A stretch of DNA of 64,000 bases from Marinomonas ostreistagni (GTDB taxonomy: Bacteria; Pseudomonadota; Gammaproteobacteria; Pseudomonadales; Marinomonadaceae). A model generated the notes under the pieces. That model searched no databases. It worked only from the letters and a program-made list of their open reading frames with translations, and was not told the origin of the DNA. A program made the translations under genes and the position numbers. Of the stretch, positions 61,284 through 64,000 are shown in pieces. Positions within the stretch are counted from its first letter, which is position 1. Each line of letters begins with the position of its first letter. The stretch lies in assembly GCF_016888445.1 (NCBI RefSeq), contig NZ_JAFEKF010000002.1, positions 62,001 through 126,000 on the forward strand, given 5' to 3'.

Positions 61284-61415
61284 GGCGATCGTCTTTGCTT
61301 AGGAGAGATACTAACAGTCTAAAGACCCATCAGCGCCAGAGCAATCGATAAACGGTAGCTTTACTCGCAAGATTCGTTGTCTTTACGTAACCTTCAAGCC
61401 AAGTTTTCACTGCAT

Positions 61416-61450
61416 AAAAAAAGCCCCGCAATGTCTCCACTGTAGGGCTT
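61416..61450 (-). terminator. Intrinsic terminator of the TRAP solute-binding gene
   Basis: On the minus strand AAGCCC..., an imperfect stem-loop, then GGGCTT followed by seven T in total. It lies about 20 bp after the stop codon at 61471. Confidence 0.8.
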
Positions 61451-61470
61451 CTTTGAACGCTGGGCTAACG

Positions 61471-62598
61471 TTAGTCACCCGCACGTGCGTTGATGATGGC
61501 GCGCTCAGAGACTTCGTGCCACGCCTCGACCTTGGTCTTGAAGGCCTGCATCGAGTTATACACTTTTTGACTCATTGGATCTTTGGCCGCAATGTCGGCC
61601 AACACTTCATCCGAGGTGGTACGCAGCTCAGCTAAAACAGCGTCAGGGAAGCGCTTCAAGTTCACATTGTGCTCGTTGATCAAGGTTTCTAACGCCGAGT
61701 TATTCAGCGCTGTGAATTCATCAAGCATTTCGGCATTGGCTTGACGCGCCGCCGCACGAACAATCAGCTGTAGATCTTCTGGTAAAGCTTCAAACGCATC
61801 TTTATTGATAAAGGTTTCGATGGTAGAACCTGGCTCTTGCCAGCCTGGGTAGTAGTAGTATTTCGCCGCTTTGTAGATACCAAAGGCCAAATCGTTGTAT
61901 GGGCCGACCCATTCTGTCGCATCGATGGTGCCGGTTTGTAGCGCGGTAAACATTTCGCTACCTGGCAAGTTAACAATGGTCGCGCCCGCGCGTGCCATCA
62001 CTTCGCCGCCAATGCCTGGCATACGCATCTTAAGACCTTGTAGGTCTTCTAAAGAGTTGATTTCTTTGTTGAACCAACCGCCCATTTGCGCGCCGGAGTT
62101 ACCTGCCGCCATCGGGATGATGTTAAACGGCTCGTATACTTCTTCCCACAGCTCTAAACCACCGCCACTGTGTAGCCATGAGTTCATTTCTTGAGCCGTC
62201 AAGCCAAACGGTGTACTGGTAAAGAACTGCGCCGCAGGCACTTTGCCTTTCCAATAGTAAGAGGCGGCATGACCCATTTGAGCGGTGCCACGCGATACTG
62301 CATCAAAGGCTTCTAAGGCAGGCACTAGTTCACCCGCAGCGTATACTTTGACGTTCAAACGGCCGCCAGACATGGCAGTGATGCTGTCTGCTAGTGACTG
62401 GGCACCGGTTCCTAACGCGGGGAAGTTTTTCGGCCAAGTGGTGACCATTTTCCATTCGATCGGCTCGGCTTTAGCCGCAGGCGCTGCCGCTTGAGTGCTG
62501 TTATCAGAGTTGGCTTCTTCATCGCCGCCACAGGCGATCAAAGATAATGAAAGCAAGCTAGCTAATGCTAGTTTGCCGAAATTCGCTAGTTTTTTCAT
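61471..62598 (-). CDS. TRAP transporter solute-binding lipoprotein (DctP_7/FcbT1-like)
   Basis: A 375-residue binding protein. It has a lipoprotein signal with lipobox SLIACGG (Cys23) followed by an acidic/Ala linker. The mature domain has EWKMVTTWPKNFPALGTGAQSLADSITAMSGGRLNVKVYAAGELVPALEAFDAV, GKVPAAQFFTSTPFGLTAQEMNSWL and the specificity-determining region KMRMPGIGGEVMARAGAT. That is the COG4663 subgroup (mannitol/chloroaromatic/keto-acid TRAP). Lipid anchoring is unusual, since most TRAP binding proteins are freely periplasmic. No permease genes are adjacent; the pair at 47868-49782 belongs to the matching subgroup. Confidence 0.92.
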   Translation of the reverse strand: MKKLANFGKLALASLLSLSLIACGGDEEANSDNSTQAAAPAAKAEPIEWKMVTTWPKNFPALGTGAQSLADSITAMSGGRLNVKVYAAGELVPALEAFDAVSRGTAQMGHAASYYWKGKVPAAQFFTSTPFGLTAQEMNSWLHSGGGLELWEEVYEPFNIIPMAAGNSGAQMGGWFNKEINSLEDLQGLKMRMPGIGGEVMARAGATIVNLPGSEMFTALQTGTIDATEWVGPYNDLAFGIYKAAKYYYYPGWQEPGSTIETFINKDAFEALPEDLQLIVRAAARQANAEMLDEFTALNNSALETLINEHNVNLKRFPDAVLAELRTTSDEVLADIAAKDPMSQKVYNSMQAFKTKVEAWHEVSERAIINARAGD

Positions 62599-62728
62599 GA
62601 TTTTCCTCGAAGTACTCGTTACCTTGCTGCCCGACTAAGATCGTAGCAACAGACATCGATGCGCGTCATACGCTGTCATTAGGCAATGCAACGGACCTGT
62701 AATCAGATTCTTATAATGGACGCTCAGG

Positions 62729-62746
62729 GCTTGTTCTGAGACAAGC
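62729..62746. promoter_or_regulatory. Small palindromic element upstream of the TRAP binding-protein gene
   Basis: GCTTGTTCTGAGACAAGC: GCTTGT and ACAAGC are inverted around TCTGAG. It is about 130 bp before the start codon at 62598, in the 258-bp spacer 62599-62856. It could be an operator; the evidence is only its symmetry. Confidence 0.3.
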
Positions 62747-62776
62747 GCGGCAAAATGGTAAGGGGGAAATTTGTAC

Positions 62777-62819
62777 AACTCAACGAAATTCTAACCAATT
62801 AGTAGAATTTCGCTGAGTT
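62777..62819. repeat. 17-bp near-perfect inverted repeat, 3' of the YdgJ-like gene
   Basis: AACTCAACGAAATTCTA (62777-62793), 9-nt loop, TAGAATTTCGCTGAGTT (62803-62819), with one mismatch in the stem. It lies 38 bp beyond the stop of the minus-strand oxidoreductase gene. Neither side has a proper T-run, so it is either a non-standard terminator or an RNA or protein binding site. Confidence 0.6.
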
Positions 62820-62856
62820 TGGCGTAAATACGCAAGGGCGTTTAGCGACAACGAAA

Positions 62857-63909
62857 TTAAAACGCAGACTGGTACTGCCAGCTTTGACGCTCACCCGTGC
62901 GCGCCGAGTGCTCGGCCAATGTCATGGCATACACCAATTCACAGGCTTGCTTAAGGGTCACAGGCGCTTCGCCCTGCCCTTGAATAGCCACCGTCAGTTG
63001 CTGGTAGAAATCCACATACCGACCGGCGCTGATCGCCTCATCCGTGGCCGTCACGTCATGCTGCGACGGCGCTAGGTAACAAGCAGCGCGCTGTTTGGTG
63101 CTGGCAAAGTCTGGCTGACCTGGTAGCTCTCCTGCTCGCAGCGCGTCTTCTTGAGCATCTAAGTCATAACAGTGCCAAGAGCCGCCATCAAAACGGGCGT
63201 TGTAACGGCGCATCGCGCCAGCTTCAAACAAACTCGCACCCAAGTACACGCGACGCTTGCCGTACGCTAAGGTGACATCAAAGGTATCCGCCGCAGAACC
63301 GCCTTCTCGCAATGTACCTATATCAGCTTGCACCCAATCAGGTGTACCCAAAAGTGCTAATGCTTGGTCCATTACATGGGGGCCTAAGTCCCAGAAAATC
63401 CCGGTACCGACACCCGGCTGCTCGCGCCAGCGCTCTTGTACCTCTGGACGAAAGCGGTCAAAGCGGCTCTCTAGCTGCTTTAATTGGCCTAACTCTTGTG
63501 TTTCTACTAACGCCTTTAAACGCAGGAAATCCCCGTCAAAGCGGCGGTTTTGATATACGCTCAATACTCGGTTTTGCTCACGGGCTAGGCGACATAACGC
63601 TTCCATTTGCTCAAGCTCTGTCACCGCAGGCTTTTCTAGCAATACGTGTTTGCCAGACTCCAGCGCTAACTTCGCTTGCGCGTAATGCAGCTCATTGGGC
63701 GTAGTGATCACCACCAGATCGATGTCATCACTTTGAATCAACGCCTCGGCATCACTTACCACCGCCACGTCAGGCCAGTATTGGTGAACCTTCTCCGGGC
63801 TAGAAGAGCAAATATACGACAGCGTCATACCCGCTTGATGGGCCACAAACGGCGCGTGAAACACTCGGCCTGATAGGCCAAATCCAATAATACCGACTCG
63901 AATCGTCAT
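62857..63909 (-). CDS. Gfo/Idh/MocA-family oxidoreductase, YdgJ-like
   Basis: A 350-residue protein from the ATG at 63909 with GGGAG 8 bp upstream; an in-frame start at 63933 is less likely. The NAD(P) motif is RVGIIGFGLSGRVFHAPFV, the family EKP motif is in HVLLEKPAVTELEQM, and QNRRFDGDFLRLKAL, SRFDRFRPEVQERWRE and GIFWDLGPHVMDQALALLG are close to E. coli YdgJ. Family members oxidise or reduce sugars and polyols; the substrate of YdgJ relatives varies. No partner genes are in the window. Confidence 0.9.
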   Translation of the reverse strand: MTIRVGIIGFGLSGRVFHAPFVAHQAGMTLSYICSSSPEKVHQYWPDVAVVSDAEALIQSDDIDLVVITTPNELHYAQAKLALESGKHVLLEKPAVTELEQMEALCRLAREQNRVLSVYQNRRFDGDFLRLKALVETQELGQLKQLESRFDRFRPEVQERWREQPGVGTGIFWDLGPHVMDQALALLGTPDWVQADIGTLREGGSAADTFDVTLAYGKRRVYLGASLFEAGAMRRYNARFDGGSWHCYDLDAQEDALRAGELPGQPDFASTKQRAACYLAPSQHDVTATDEAISAGRYVDFYQQLTVAIQGQGEAPVTLKQACELVYAMTLAEHSARTGERQSWQYQSAF

Positions 63910-64000
63910 GAAATGCTCCCTAGTCATCGACAAGCTTAATACTACAGTTGAGTTATAGTATCAGGGATTTATGAACCAAGGCTTTCGGGTTTGTGCAGGT
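63910..64000. other. Upstream end of the window
   Basis: 91 bp upstream of the YdgJ-like gene. It holds the leader and presumably the promoter of that gene; no other feature was seen. Confidence 0.4.

Noticed and set aside
1..64000. tRNA, rRNA, insertion sequences, prophage or CRISPR
   Set aside because: No cloverleaf, rRNA stretch, transposase, integrase or repeat-spacer array was recognised by eye; a tRNA search program could still find one I missed.

Overview
The window comes from a Gram-negative, aerobic gammaproteobacterium. It carries periplasmic and Tat-exported proteins, a TonB-dependent receptor, ubiquinone synthesis genes, gammaproteobacterial OxyR, Lrp and PhoB/PhoR, and a type of PstA/PstC common in marine gammaproteobacteria. 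From memory of gene order, the stretch gmk-rpoZ-spoT-ridA ... oxyR-recG ... ubiC-ubiA-phoB-phoR ... phoU-pstB-pstA-pstC-pstS matches the order in Pseudomonas aeruginosa. The TRAP transporter, putA type and c-di-GMP gene load suggest a marine Oceanospirillales-like relative, but the genus cannot be fixed from the sequence alone. No rRNA, tRNA, CRISPR array, transposase, integrase or phage gene was seen.

Layout. 1-2494 (minus): a three-subunit membrane-bound FAD dehydrogenase (cytochrome c, GMC flavoprotein with a predicted Fe-S site, Tat-exported small subunit). 2747-9292: DJ-1/PfpI protein, diguanylate cyclase, SpoU-type methyltransferase with a COG2509-like flavoprotein, LysE-type exporter, RlmE. 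9297-16203: RluF with a long basic tail, a 7TM diguanylate cyclase, and a histidine kinase/REC-DUF3369-EAL pair. 16443-23986: gmk, rpoZ, spoT, ridA, an epimerase-like protein, oxyR and recG. 23983-29099: lrp divergent from an aapJQMP general amino-acid ABC transporter with a good sigma-54 promoter match. 29201-34076: HDOD protein, ubiC, ubiA, phoB, phoR. 34142-38624: REC-PilZ-like protein, CysZ, and an unusual module of a SUOX-fold-like periplasmic protein, a histidine kinase lacking its histidine, and a free HPt protein. 38710-45358 (minus): pstSCAB-phoU with two Pho boxes. 45540-47603 (minus): a PepSY/FpvG-like operon. 47868-49782: TRAP permease subunits, followed by a quinone oxidoreductase. 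50898-55848: AraC regulator, a short PutA, and a separate gene for the PutA C-terminal domain. 55981-59915 (minus): a FecIRA-type siderophore uptake set. 60054-63909 (minus): PAS-GGDEF cyclase, TRAP solute-binding protein, YdgJ-like oxidoreductase.

Themes. Phosphate sensing and uptake (PhoBR, Pst, PhoU) is complete. Nitrogen and amino-acid use is represented by Lrp, Aap and PutA. Iron uptake appears as a FecIRA set and a candidate ferrisiderophore-reductase operon. Cyclic-di-GMP signalling is dense: three cyclases, one phosphodiesterase and one PilZ-like effector. The least explained parts are the degenerate kinase/HPt module, the split PutA, the FpvG-like operon, and a set of long intergenic hairpins without U-tracts.
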